Program-made: the position numbers and the translations under genes | NCBI GenBank assembly: GCA_020796225.1 | Contig: CM036774.1 | Coordinates: 25,280,192-25,344,191 of the forward strand | Length of the DNA stretch: 64,000 nucleotides | Source of the DNA: Arion vulgaris | Taxonomy: Eukaryota; Mollusca; Gastropoda; Stylommatophora; Arionidae | Reading direction: 5' to 3' | In this document: positions 1 to 9,419 of the stretch, one piece after another | Position numbering within the stretch: the stretch's first letter is position 1 | How the letters are laid out: each line of letters begins with the position of its first letter | The notes under the pieces: generated by a model | Told to the model about the DNA's origin: nothing | The model's database searches: none | What the model saw: the letters and a program-made list of their open reading frames with translations, nothing else

Positions 1-265
1 CTGTACAGTGTGCATGTCAGACAGAAACACAGACTGCATAGTGTGCATGTCAGACTGAAACACAGACTGCATAGTGTGCATGTCAGACAGAAACAGCCTG
101 CACAGTGTGCATGTCAGACAGAAACAGCCTGCACAGTGTGCATGTCAGACAGAAACAGACTGCACAGTGTGCATGTCAGACAGAAACAGACTGCACAGTG
201 TGCATGTCAAACAGAAACACAGACTGCACAATGTGCATGTCAGACAGAAACACAGACTGCAAGAA
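1..265. repeat. Tandem repeat, 31/33-bp unit
   Basis: About eight head-to-tail copies of a unit built around GTGTGCATGTCAGACAGAAA. The spacing alternates between 33 and 31 bp because an extra CA is present or absent. The array runs off the left edge of the window. The open frames across it are by-products of the periodicity. It lies upstream of the TM2-TM3 exon of the tetraspanin gene, so presumably in an intron. Confidence 0.9.
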
Positions 266-430
266 CATGAAATACATGCCACTAGGTGTTATAGAATGAA
301 GTTCTGACACAAGAGCATGAGGACCACCAAGAAGAAAGTGGATCGATGATATATTACATCCATATGTAATGATTATAAATAGTGCCACATATCTGAGCTG
401 GATCACCAACTATTCTACCCCACGATGCTT

Positions 431-1045
<615 letters not shown>

Positions 1046-1123
1046 TAGACCAACCATCGAGTAGTCATAATCTAGCCCCTACAATTGTAGAAGACCACAT
1101 ACTGCGTCTTTTATCTCTTCTAG

Positions 1124-1294
1124 ATCGCCGCTGGCGTAGGAATATTCTTTGGACTGTGGCTATGTTTGGTAGGACTGCTCGGAATGATCAGTGCAGTGCT
1201 CAACTTCAAATGTCTGCTCATGGTTTATATAAACATTATGATCATATCACTTATAGTGTGGCTGGTGTTGGTGCACGTAGCTATTTACGTCGCG
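1124..1294 (+). CDS. Tetraspanin, exon encoding TM2 and TM3
   Basis: The exon has a CTAG acceptor, 57 codons open throughout and a GTATGT donor; both boundaries are phase 0. The translation holds two hydrophobic helices. The first is IAAGVGIFFGLWLCLVGLLG, glycine-rich with a GxxGxxG-like pattern. A short loop containing FKCLLMVY follows, and then the second helix, which includes IMIISLIVWLVLVHVA. A TM2 - short loop with a juxtamembrane Cys - TM3 arrangement is characteristic of tetraspanins, which organise membrane protein microdomains. The Cys in the loop is a likely palmitoylation site. TM1 must be on an exon left of the window. The next three coding segments downstream follow the family order and phase, which supports the model. 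The particular tetraspanin subfamily is not recognised. Confidence 0.85.
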
Positions 1295-1359
1295 GTATGT
1301 ACCTTTTTTGTGAAACCTTGTTTATTGTTCTTATTTGTAATTTACGCATGATTTATTCT

Positions 1360-1410
1360 CTCTGCGCGCTCTCTCTCCCTCTCTCTCTCTCTCTCCCTCT
1401 CTCTCTCTCG

Positions 1411-1441
<31 letters not shown>

Positions 1442-1442
1442 G
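1360..1442. repeat. (CT)n microsatellite
   Basis: Polypyrimidine CT/CCT run directly downstream of the TM2-TM3 exon and abutting the minus-oriented SINE S3. Confidence 0.9.
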
Positions 1443-1768
1443 CTATCACCGCCCAGACCGATGTACCAGATCTCCCCATAAACTCTATTCATGTGAAAAT
1501 CTGATTCATGCAGTCTTAGCATTGGTGTGTTTACGTCACATCTTCAGCACCATTTGGAGCTCTGGTGCTTATCCTTCGGCGATGTGTCCGGTTTCAGCCA
1601 GCGTTTGCTCGGTTCGCTCTCCGTTCTGTAGCCATCTAGTGTTTTTACGGTGTGGGGTAGCTAGCCCCACGCTCAATCTCCTCAGTGGCCTCTTACGACA
1701 TGCGTGGCAGGTAACAGTGGTTCTATTCTTTACACCCCAATTTGGGCCGCGGTAACCGCTCGGGCGAT
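1441..1768 (-). mobile_element. SINE-like element, family S3 (copy 1)
   Basis: This dispersed repeat recurs at 20572-20907 and 51656-51965 (minus) and 50309-50640 (plus). Read on its own strand it starts with CGCCCGAGTGGTTACC, continues with AAGAATAGAACCACTGTTACC and CATGTCGTAAGAGGC, and ends in a family-specific body with GGTACATCGGTCTGGGCGG. The GAGTGGTTACC start could be a decayed pol III A box, but no clear B box is seen. The first ~90 bp are shared with families S1 and S2. Confidence 0.75.
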
Positions 1769-1980
1769 CATTTATTCAGGTGTCTTACCCGTCACAGTGT
1801 ACCAGTAGACGTTACCATCTACAATTGTCAAACCCACTGCCATGGAAAGCGCACGGGAGGGAGGAGGGGAGGGGGCTTGGGAGAGCTAAAGGCTAGGAAA
1901 GCAAGCCATGATAGGAAAATCCACACTGCCTCGTGGTTCAGCACGGTTACACAGAAGGTCAAAGGAGTAAACCTAGATCA

Positions 1981-2241
1981 CGCCCGAGTGGTTACCGGGG
2001 ACCAAATTTGGGGTGTAAAGAATAGAACCACTGTTACCTGCCATGCATGTCGTAAGAGGCGAGTAAGGAGGTTTGGCTGAAATCGGATGCACGTGTCCTA
2101 AACGTGTAGAAATCTATGCATTTAGGGGCCTACCAAACCAATGTGCAACGTATACACGTTCTTGGCAAAGATCAAACATATCACAGCGAGTGATTAAAAT
2201 TGGTCGTAAAGAACGAACGCAAAGAAGAAGAAGAAGACGAA
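1981..2241 (+). mobile_element. SINE-like element, family S2 (copy 1)
   Basis: The head (GAGTGGTTACCGGGG...AAGAATAGAACCACTG...CATGTCGTAAGAGGCGA) is nearly the same as that of S3. The body is unique and contains AAACGTGTAGAAATCTATGC, and the element ends in an (AAG)n tail after GAACGAACGC. A second copy lies on the minus strand at 17932-18177. The simple tail and dispersed copies fit retroposition. Confidence 0.75.
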
Positions 2242-2670
2242 CTTATTTGATAAACAATACAACATGTTAAATCAAGGTTATATTATGTAACAAGTTAAGT
2301 TTAAAGTTAAGAAATATTATCAGAATTATTAACATTTTTATCAATAAATAACCATGGACTCTTAGAATTGAGTAAAATTGCAAAAAAAAAAGCTTATAGT
2401 GTTTTATCAATAATATACAAGAACCAGCCCCCATTAAACAGGAATTTTGGTTTTCCTGGTCTGAGCTAGTCGGGCTTCTGTTGTCAGGGGCCACAGTCTC
2501 GCTAAAGTAGTCATGCCGATTCTCCTGTACAGTTTCATGTACAGCTTCATGTACAGCTTCACATCTAGTGAAAGGTGCTCGTCGGTGGTTGCTGAGCCGA
2601 GATAAAACAAAATGCTGTAAGAACACCAGTTCCTACGTACCACGGTTTTGTGTGTACGTTAAGCACTATG
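2242..2670. other. AT-rich intronic sequence without recognisable feature
   Basis: Unique-looking sequence between the S2 and S5 elements. It contains a threefold imperfect short repeat (TTCATGTACAGC) near 2530-2562. No exon-like segment with splice sites was seen. Confidence 0.5.
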
Positions 2671-2674
2671 CTAT

Positions 2675-2875
2675 GCCCGTCTGCCCAGCGTGTTCGTAGC
2701 GCGTTGGACTACGGGTGACTATCCCTCTGTGTGTGCGGGTTCAATTCCGCGGGATGGCAGAAAAAGCCACAGATTCCCCAGATTTACGGTGTTCGTGGTA
2801 CCGAACCGAAGGGTTACGATGTCCATGGCACCGAGCCGAAGAGCTGAAAAGCTCAAGTGCTTCTGGATCGGAAAA
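2675..2875 (+). mobile_element. tRNA-derived SINE, family S5 (copy 1)
   Basis: Starts with TGCCCAGCGTGTTCGTAGCG and carries GGGTTCAATTCCGCGG about 50 bp later, which resembles a pol III B box (GGTTCRANTCC). The body includes CACCGAACCGAAGGGTTAC and ends in an A-rich run. Other copies are at 38715-38860, 45389-45590, 47645-47838 and 55622-55812 (plus) and 17130-17310 (minus). This is a good candidate for a tRNA-headed SINE; no functional tRNA fold is claimed. Confidence 0.8.
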
Positions 2876-2908
2876 AAAGCACTATGCTACCGTGGGTATA
2901 TTGGAAAA

Positions 2909-3345
2909 CACACACACACACACACAGAGAGAGAGAGAAAGTAGGAGGGTGTGTGTGAGAGTAGTGAAAGAATGAAAGTGTTGAGAGAGTGAGAAAGAGT
3001 GAGAAAGAGTGAGAGAGAGTGAAAAAGAGTGAAATAGCAAGAGATAGTGAGAGAGAGAGATAGAGTAAGAGAGTGAAGGCGTGAAAAACTGTGTGTGAGA
3101 GAGTGAGAGAGTATGAAGAGAGAGAGAGAGAGATGCGAAGAGAGTGATAAAGAGAGTGAGAAAGGGAGAGAAAGTAAAAGAGTGACAGAGTGAGAAAGAA
3201 AATAGATAGAGAAAGTGAGTGAAAGAGAGAGTGAGAGAAAAAGTGAGAGAAAGAGTGAAAGAAAGAGTGAGAGAAAGAGTGAAAGAAAGAGTGAAAGAAA
3301 GAGTGAGAGAAAGAGTGAAAGAAAGAGTGAGAAAAAGCACGATAA
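2909..3345. repeat. (CA)n followed by a long polypurine GAGA/GAAAGAGT tract
   Basis: A short (AC)n gives way to about 400 bp of almost pure purine on the plus strand, with a 10-12 bp periodicity of GAGAAAGAGTGA in the right half. It sits in the intron after the TM2-TM3 exon. Confidence 0.9.
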
Positions 3346-3379
3346 TTAGTAGCAAAAATCAATCTCGCACATGTGGTGC

Positions 3380-3640
3380 CGGGGCCCGCAAAGGAAGCAA
3401 AGAATAGTACCACTGCGACCTACAATGCATGTCATAAGAGGCGACTGATGTAGGCCCTAGGGATCCTACCCTAGTAGCTAAAAAGCAGCGTAGAAATCGG
3501 ATGTGCTGGCCTACTTGTGGGCGCATAACTGGCACAGCATACAATCACTCTTAGGCTCAGATCACATAGAAATCACACAGAGCAGTTGACAAGTGGTCGA
3601 TGTGGAGCGTTTGAAGAAGATGAAGAAGTAGTAAAAATCA
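3380..3640 (+). mobile_element. SINE-like element, family S1 (copy 1)
   Basis: The head is GCCCGCAAAGGAAGCAAAGA, followed by CATGTCATAAGAGGCGACTG. The body is GAAATCGGATGTGCTGGCC with AACTGGCACAGCATACAATC, and the element ends in a GAAGAAGATGAAGAAG tail. It is the commonest SINE-like family here, with copies at 5093-5310 and 52560-52800 (plus) and 8040-8230, 14236-14335, 16050-16205, 23140-23335, 30496-30722 and 46410-46805 (minus). The right end lies about 60 bp before a tetraspanin exon. Confidence 0.8.
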
Positions 3641-3698
3641 GTAATTTAAAAAAATGACCAGCGTTAAACGTTTTTAATATAAAACCTTGCTTGTGCAG

Positions 3699-3815
3699 CG
3701 TCTGAGTGAAGTTCACACACTAACCTCGTACGCATTCTTGCTTGGATTACATCAGGAGTACGGAATCGGCAACGTTTCAGAAAATAAGTTCCATAGATTT
3801 GTGGACAGGATGCAG
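3699..3815 (+). CDS. Tetraspanin, exon for the start of the large extracellular loop
   Basis: The exon is 39 codons, phase 0 at both ends, with a TTGTGCAG acceptor and a GTGAGA donor. The peptide begins RLSEVHTLTSYAF and ends FHRFVDRMQ. In tetraspanins the segment after TM3 is a helical stretch that leads into the CCG motif, and the next exon begins with VELGCCG, so the joined sequence ...DRMQ|VELGCCG has the expected layout. There is no Cys in this exon, as expected for the region before CCG. It is flanked by a SINE (left) and a (CT)n run plus a 26-bp satellite (right). Confidence 0.8.
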
Positions 3816-4127
3816 GTGAGATATTTTCTCTCTCTCTCTCTCTCTGTCTGGCTCTCTTGTATCTAAGTTTTTAAAATAATTTTTTCAATTAAATTTGTTT
3901 TTTGAATTTTATTAATTTTTAAAAATTGAGCTCTACCCAGAAGTTCCACAACGAGAGGTTCCAATGCTAGTGAACGTGAAAACATTTAAAACCCCGAGTG
4001 TCATCAATCTTTCGATCGAGGGTGCTCGGAGTTTGTTTACGCTGTCTTATTTTGCCACCTGGCGTCCAATGAAGGTTCCTACCATTTGGCCACGATTTGG
4101 CCACAAGTGGGCACTACATTTGGGATC

Positions 4128-5043
4128 TTATGGAGATCTCTCCAGCTAACATCTTAGGAAGATCTCTCCAGCTAACATCTTAGGGAGATCTCTCCAGCTA
4201 ACATCTTAAGGAGACCTCTCCAGTTAACATCTTATGGAGATCTCTCCAGCTAACATCTTATGGAGATCTCTCCAGCTAACATCTTAGGGAGACCTCCCCA
4301 GTTAACATCTTATGGAGATCTCTCCAGCTAACATCTTATGGAGATCTCTCCAGCTAACATCTTAGGGAGACCTCTCCAGCTAACATCTTATGGAGATCTC
4401 TCCAGTTAACATCTTTGGGAGATCTCTCCAGCTAACATCTTATGGAGACCTCTCCAGCTAACATCTTATGGAGATCTCTCCAGTTAACATCTTTGGGAGA
4501 TCTCTCCAGCTAACATCTTATGGAGACCTCTCCAGCTAACATCTTATGGAGACCTCTCCAGCTAACATCTTATGGAGATCTCTCCAGTTAACATCTTTGG
4601 GAGATCTCTCCAGCTAACATCTTAGGGAGATCTCTCCAGCTAATATGGAGATCTCTCCAGCTAACATCTTATGGAGACCTCTCCAACTTACATCTTAGGG
4701 AGATTTCTCCAACTTACATCTTATGGAGATCTCTCCAGCTAACATCTTATGGAGACCTCTCCAGCTAACATCTTATGGAGACCTCTCCAGCTAACATCTT
4801 ATGGAGACCTCTCCAACTAACATCTTATGGAGATCTCTCCAGCTAACATCTTATGGAGACCTCTCCAGCTAACATCTTATGGAGACCTCTCCAACTAACA
4901 TCTTATGGAGATCTCTCCAACTAATATCTTATGGAGACCTCTCCAACTAACATCTTATGGAGATTTCTCCAACTAACATCTTATGGAGATTTCTCCAGCT
5001 AATATCTTTGGGAGATCTCTCCAGCTAACATCTTATGGAGATA
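4128..5043. repeat. 26-bp minisatellite in a tetraspanin intron
   Basis: About 35 copies of a unit close to GGAGATCTCTCCAGCTAACA plus TCTTAT. Variants differ at a few positions (GATC/GACC, GCTAAC/GTTAAC, TTAT/TTAG/TTTG). The core GGAGATCTCTCC is nearly self-complementary, so each unit could form a small stem. Variant types appear in runs, which suggests multi-unit expansion steps. Confidence 0.95.
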
Positions 5044-5092
5044 TAATTGATTCTCCCTGTCTCTCTTGTATTTTATAGAGCGCCCGTGTGTT

Positions 5093-5310
5093 GTCGGGAC
5101 TCGCAAGGGGAGCAAAGAATAGTAACACTGCCACCTATAAGGCATGTCGTAAGAGGCGACTAAGGTAGGGGCCTAAGCAAGCTACCCTAGTAAATAAAAA
5201 GAGTAGCAGAAATCGGATGTGCTGGCCTACTTGTAGGCGCATAACTGGCACAACGTACAATCGCTCTTAGGCTCAGATCCGACAACACATGGGCGACCGT
5301 GTGAGCTAAA
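5093..5310 (+). mobile_element. SINE-like element, family S1 (copy 2)
   Basis: Same head and body as the copy at 3380-3640 (AAGAATAGTAACACTGCCACC, GTCGTAAGAGGCGACTAAGG, GAAATCGGATGTGCTGGCC), ending in a poly-A run rather than a GAA tail. It immediately follows the 26-bp minisatellite. Confidence 0.75.
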
Positions 5311-5644
5311 AAAAAAACAATGATGTTTATACAAAAGTTTAAGCTTATTCAAAAGACAATATTTAAATGGAACAAATAAAGGAAGAGAATGCAGATATAC
5401 TCCTCTGGTACCGTTATACGTTACATATGCCTGCAGGTAATTTATCCATCACAATATTTCTCAAACCTCTCAGTAAAGTTCGTTTCAGGGTTTTCTTATA
5501 GCGTCCTTTCTTTCTTGAACCCTTTGCCCGCAACTTCATGGCTTGTTGAACCCTTTGCCCGCAACTTCATGGCTTGTTGAACCCTTTGCCCGCAACTTCA
5601 TGGCTTGTTTTCTTATTCTTTGATCATTTATTCGCTCATAGAGT

Positions 5645-6284
5645 GTGACCGCATCGAGGATTTTCATTTAAACCAATCCACGTCAACTGTTAGAGTTTGA
5701 AGTGAAGGGGCCAGATAAGAACAGCACAATAGTTATGTGTCGGCTGATCAATCAACATCGAACTGGCACGGTTGGTCGCTATTGGCGATATTGCGAAGGA
5801 GGTTGGAGGAGATATTGCGAAGGAGGTTGGAGGAGATATTGCGAAGGAGGTTGGAGGAGATATTGCGAAGGAGGTTGGAGGAGATATTGCGAAGGAGGTT
5901 GGAGGAGATATTGCGAAGGAGGTTGGAGGAGATATTGCAAAGGAGGTTGGAGGAGATATTGCAAAGGAGGTTGGAGGAGATATTGCGAAGGAGGTTGGAG
6001 GAGATATTGCGAAGGAGGTTGGAGGAGATATTGCGAAGGAGGTTGGAGATATTGCGAAGGAGGTTGGAGGAGATATTGCGAAGGAGGTTGGAGGAGATAT
6101 TGCGAAGGAGGTTGGAGGAGATATTGCGAAGGAGGTTGGAGGAGATATTGCGAAGGAGGTTGGAGATATTGCGAAGGAGGTTGGAGGAGATATTGCGAAG
6201 GAGGTTGGAGGAGATATTGCGAAGGAGATCGGAGCACACATAGACATGAGTGCAATGAAAATATTCCAAACTGAAACTGGTAAT
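5645..6284 (+). mobile_element. 3' end of an RNase H-type LINE, carrying an expanded 24-bp repeat
   Basis: The ends match the 3' end of another copy (minus strand, 40805-41063). The left part encodes INQHRTGTVGR and the right part encodes a RSTHRHECNE-like end that corresponds to RRRSEHLWTCPECNEDIPN in that copy. The element ends with ATTCCAAACTGAAAC, the same 3' terminus. The sequence between the two parts has been replaced by a 24-bp tandem array. The whole piece lies inside LINE L-A. Confidence 0.65.
5780..6230. repeat. 24-bp minisatellite (19 units) grown inside a LINE ORF
   Basis: Nineteen units of GATATTGCGAAGGAGGTTGG plus AGGA; two units lack 3 bp. Because 24 and 21 are multiples of three, all frames stay open (for example GDIAKEVG repeated on the plus strand), which produces long but meaningless ORFs on both strands. 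The single-copy counterpart in the LINE at 40805-41063 reads GAGATAATGCGAAGGAGATC on its own strand. Confidence 0.95.
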
Positions 6285-6799
6285 TTTTTTCTCAGAATAT
6301 GCCAAACATATCTCCATCTTCTCTTTCTTATAACAGTTGTCACTAGTGGTTGACCAGACATGTCTCTGATTTCATCACTTCTCCTGAATTCGTTCCATTT
6401 TATATTCATTATGTTTCGCAGACATCTATTTTCAAATGCATTCAACTTGCTTTCTATATCTTTAGTCATTTTCCAACTCTCGCTGGCATATGTTAGGATT
6501 GATACAACATTTGAATTGAAAATTCGTAATTTAGTTTAAAATCTTTATAACTTGGAGCTCCATATTGCCAGCAGCACACAGATCCTCGGAACGCCAGCCA
6601 ACCAGCAGCACACAGATCCTCAGGACGCCAGTCATCCAGCAGATGAGATCGCCAAAAGTATCATCAATGCGCCAATCAGTCAGTACAAAAATCAAACTCC
6701 AAACAAATCCAACAATAGCGACAACTTAGAACCACACACGTACCAGATCAACACAAAGTTCCTTCTCAGGGCTATACCCAGATCAACACTAAAGTCATC

Positions 6800-7105
6800 A
6801 TAACTCATCATCATCAGGTGCCGTCTTCACATCGAAGGTTGGCTGCAATGAATCTCCAGCATCCTCTGTCTTTTGCCTTGGTGTTGCACTCTGCCAGACT
6901 GTAACCTGTCCATTTCTTAAAGTTTCCTCCCACTTATCTCTCGGTCTTCCTCTTGCTCTTCCCCCTCAACTTTCCCCTCTAGTAAATGTTTTATCATGGT
7001 GTCATGTCTTTGTATGTGTCCAAAATACTTTACTTGTCTGAATTTTATTTCTCTTAATAATTGTTTCTTCATGCCTAGTTTTCCTAATATCCTCATGGCT
7101 ACACA
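6800..7105 (-). mobile_element. LINE C-terminal fragment
   Basis: The minus strand encodes, with breaks, MRILGKLGMKKQLLREIKF, VKYFGHIQRHDTMIKHLLEG and a WEETL..GQVTVWQSA-like end, followed by GATGATGATGAG. The FGH-R-H-LLEG pattern is the conserved stretch after the RT domain of many LINEs. The flanks on both sides carry CAGATCAACAC-A-AA and TTCCTTCTCA, suggesting that a small local repeat received the insertion. Confidence 0.6.
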
Positions 7106-7188
7106 CAGATCAACACAAAATTCCTTCTCATGACTCTACATACAAATACCAGAACAATAGAGACTAAGATTGTAAACAATAAAGAGTT

Positions 7189-7419
7189 TTAACCCTTTAG
7201 CTGCTAAAGACGTATATATATATACGTTTTCTGATTCACTTTTAAAGACATATTAACACGTCTTGTTATTATCTCTCCTCTGTGGGCTAAAGACGTGTTA
7301 ACATATTATACATTGCTACTGTCACTGTTATAGGCGTACATTCACGTTTGTGACCTAGAAACAAAGAGTAGCTATTTTTAGCTCAGCCTTCGGAAAGTAT
7401 TTAGCAGCGAAAGGGTTAA
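7189..7419. mobile_element. TTAA-flanked palindromic MITE, 231 bp
   Basis: The left end is TTAACCCTTTAGCTGCTAAA and the right end is TTTAGCAGCGAAAGGGTTAA, which are inverted repeats differing by about two bases. Each end carries TTAA, the target site of piggyBac-type transposases. It has no coding capacity. The core includes AAAGACGT motifs repeated in both orientations. Confidence 0.75.
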
Positions 7420-7561
7420 GACTAATAACCGGTCACACTAAGAAAACAGGCCAATATGTTCTGATATTACAGAAAAACGACAAAAACTGTTAGGTTAAAA
7501 AGGCGAGCATCAGCCACATAGAGGCTTAATCCACCATCTAACTAAGTAACTGACTACCAAT

Positions 7562-7728
7562 CAGTGGCGGCTCGTCATTAAGGGCCATTGGGGCAGGCCC
7601 CACCAAAAATAATGTATAACGTGTATTTATTATTTTATAAATTAAAATATTATAACCAAAAACCATGATTTATCCGGATAAATAAAATGTCTGGCTCCAC
7701 CAACAAAAATGATCTCGAGCCGCCCCTG
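7562..7728 (+). mobile_element. hAT-type MITE, copy 1, beside a tetraspanin exon
   Basis: It starts CAGTGGCGGCTCG and ends CGAGCCGCCCCTG, and is flanked by CTACCAAT and CTAACAAT (7 of 8 matching), an 8-bp duplication typical of hAT. The interior is the reverse of the 163-bp copy at 43149-43311. The right end lies 45 bp before the tetraspanin exon at 7774. Confidence 0.85.
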
Positions 7729-7773
7729 CTAACAATTATATTAGATATACGTACATGAATATTGTATCCCAAG

Positions 7774-7946
7774 GTTGAACTAGGTTGCTGTGGGATGGAC
7801 AACTACACAGAATTTCAAGAGAATGCGCTTAATTGGTCGACAAGATTGAACAAATCAATGGTGATCCCCGAGTCATGTTGTCATCTCAACAAGACAAAGT
7901 TCAGAAACGAGAGAAAGTTTATCTTGAAGGATAATAACTGCACGCG
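7774..7946 (+). CDS. Tetraspanin, exon with the CCG and PxSCC motifs of the large extracellular loop
   Basis: This is the diagnostic exon of the gene. It opens VELGCCGMDNYTEF, giving the tetraspanin CCG signature, and has IPESCCH (a PxSC motif) and a further Cys in DNNCTR. With the QPC in the terminal exon this makes six loop cysteines, a common number in the family and enough for three disulfides. NWS, NKS, NKT and NCT are possible N-glycosylation sites. The acceptor is TCCCAAG (weak polypyrimidine tract) and the donor GTGAGA. It starts in phase 0 and ends two bases into a codon (CG), so the next exon must supply one base. Both downstream terminal exons begin with A, giving CGA (Arg) in either case. 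Confidence 0.9.
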
Positions 7947-8039
7947 GTGAGAGTGACATACATTTTGTTTATTTAATAACTTAGATGACTTAACTTTATT
8001 TCTTTCTGATTGATGCTCGTCCATCGCGGGCGATGATGA

Positions 8040-8230
8040 CCACAATTATTCATCCTTCTTCCTCTTCTTCTTCATCAAACGCACCATATCGATCACCGGT
8101 TAACCGCTCTGTGATTTGTATGTGATCTGTGCCTAAAAGCGATTGTACATTGTGCCAGTTATGTGCCTACAAATAGGCCAGTATATCCAATTTCTCGATG
8201 CTTTTTTTTACTAGGTAGCTTCCTAGTAAA
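8040..8230 (-). mobile_element. SINE-like element, family S1 (minus copy)
   Basis: Reverse complement of the S1 body: a TTCTTCCTCTTCTTCTTC tail end, then AACCGCTCTGTGATTTG, GCGATTGTACATTGTGCCAG and ACTAGGTAGCTTCCTAG. The head is truncated where the LINE at 8232 begins. Confidence 0.7.
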
Positions 8231-8231
8231 A

Positions 8232-8864
8232 AATATGGAGAACATTTAGCTGAACTATGCACTAAGGCACCAAGAAAATTTTACAGAAGCATTAAGGCAA
8301 TGAGGCTAAGAGAAGAACAATTCAATCCAGTCACCATTATAAATAACAAGTCTAGGAAACCTCTTACCAACAGCAAAGATATTAAAGACAGATGGAAAGA
8401 ATATTTTACGGAACTGTTAAACTGCGAAACACAAGGTACAGAAACATTTCAATTGAAACATGGAAAATACCAACAATTGAATATCTTAGAATCCGAAGTT
8501 GAAATGGCACTAAATCAAAGCAAAAGAAGGAAGGCAGCAGGGATAGATGGTATTACAACAGAAATGTTACTTGCATGTAAGACAACAAAATAACATGGCT
8601 GACCAGAATTTTTAACATAGCCTGGGAGGCACAAGAGGTTCCAGATGACTGGCAGAGAGCTATTATAGTCCCAATATGGAAGAACAAAGGAGACAAAAGA
8701 GAATGTGAAACATACAGGGATCTCTCTTTGAGCCAAATAGGAAAAATGTTTGCAAAAATATTGGAGCGAAGAGCAAGACATATATTAGAGCCCCAGTTAA
8801 GCAATAGCCAGTTTGGGTTTAGGAGGGGTAAGAGCTGCACAGACGCAATATTTACACTAAGACA
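8232..8864 (+). pseudogene. LINE-B reverse transcriptase, 5' half of a split copy
   Basis: Encodes APRKFYRSIKAMRLREEQF, KDRWKEYFTELLN, KRRKAAGIDGITTEML and, after a frameshift near 8590, VPDDWQRAIIVPIWKNKGDK and LSNSQFGFRRGKSCTDAIFT. These are the palm/finger motifs of a LINE RT, RTE-like by appearance. The reading stops at TACACTAAGACA (8853-8864) and resumes after the same 12 bp at 13112. At least one frameshift makes this copy inactive. Confidence 0.85.
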
Positions 8865-9419
8865 CCCTCCAGATTAGCCTACCTTATCGTGGTTGGAGGG
8901 TTTGCGTGCCTTGGTGATCCTTCAGGCTATGTCGGGGGGAGTCTAACTCCTGGCAGGTCTAACCAAGCCGAACAGACTGAAGGTGAAAGGCCAGACCAAA
9001 AGGCGGGGAGCAGGATGGGGCCTCATAAGGTGACAGCGCAGAACCCACCGGCGAGTGGAAAATGCTCTGGCTGCAACCAACCCATCCCCAACTATGGGTT
9101 AAATGGCAGCCCTCCTCTCTCTTGAGGAGGGCATCTTTTTCTTGTCTTATCTCCTACTTCTTTTACAATTTTCTATCCCTCGAGTTAGACCACAGTCTTC
9201 TCTAGCAGTAAGAGTGCTGAAGTCGGAGGCAACCAGCCAAGAGGCGCACTATAGCAATCAGGTTGCCACGCATAAACGCATATGAATATGTCTATGTATT
9301 TAAAAAGATATGGTGCTCGCCCTGTGACGGACACTCAGGCAGGTGCAGTGCCGGGCCCTCTACCTCGAAAGGGCCCAACCCCAGCTACTGGATGTCCTTC
9401 TCATTTGCCCTGTAGAGCC

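Larger units (their letters stand above)
5388..6540 (-). mobile_element. LINE family L-A C-terminal fragment, split by a nested LINE
   Basis: Minus-strand fragments at about 5388-5645 and 6285-6540 match the two halves of better copies at 52845-53360 (minus), 37770-38290 (minus) and 27515-28045 (plus). The right half encodes a C-terminal region with DIESKLNAFENRCLRNIMN, GQPLVTTVIRKRRWRYV and a HILR-type segment, typical of the region after the RT domain in LINEs. The left half carries three copies of a ~31-bp segment containing GAACCCTTTGCCCGCAACTT (about 5515-5610). The middle was interrupted by the plus-strand fragment at 5645-6284. Confidence 0.65.

Noticed and set aside
2853..3413. 186-codon Ser/Leu/Phe-rich minus-strand frame
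   Set aside because: Reverse strand of the polypurine tract.
4128..5043. CRISPR-like regular repeats
   Set aside because: There are no unique spacers between units and the context is a eukaryotic intron; it is a minisatellite.
5690..6470. Long open frames on both strands (up to ~260 codons) across 5690-6470
   Set aside because: They are created by the 24-bp repeat, which has no stop in any frame; the ends are LINE remnants.
6552..6803. 83-codon plus-strand frame rich in Gln/Asn/Thr
   Set aside because: Contains short direct repeats (CAGCACACAGATCCTC twice) and abuts LINE ends; no splice context or recognised similarity.
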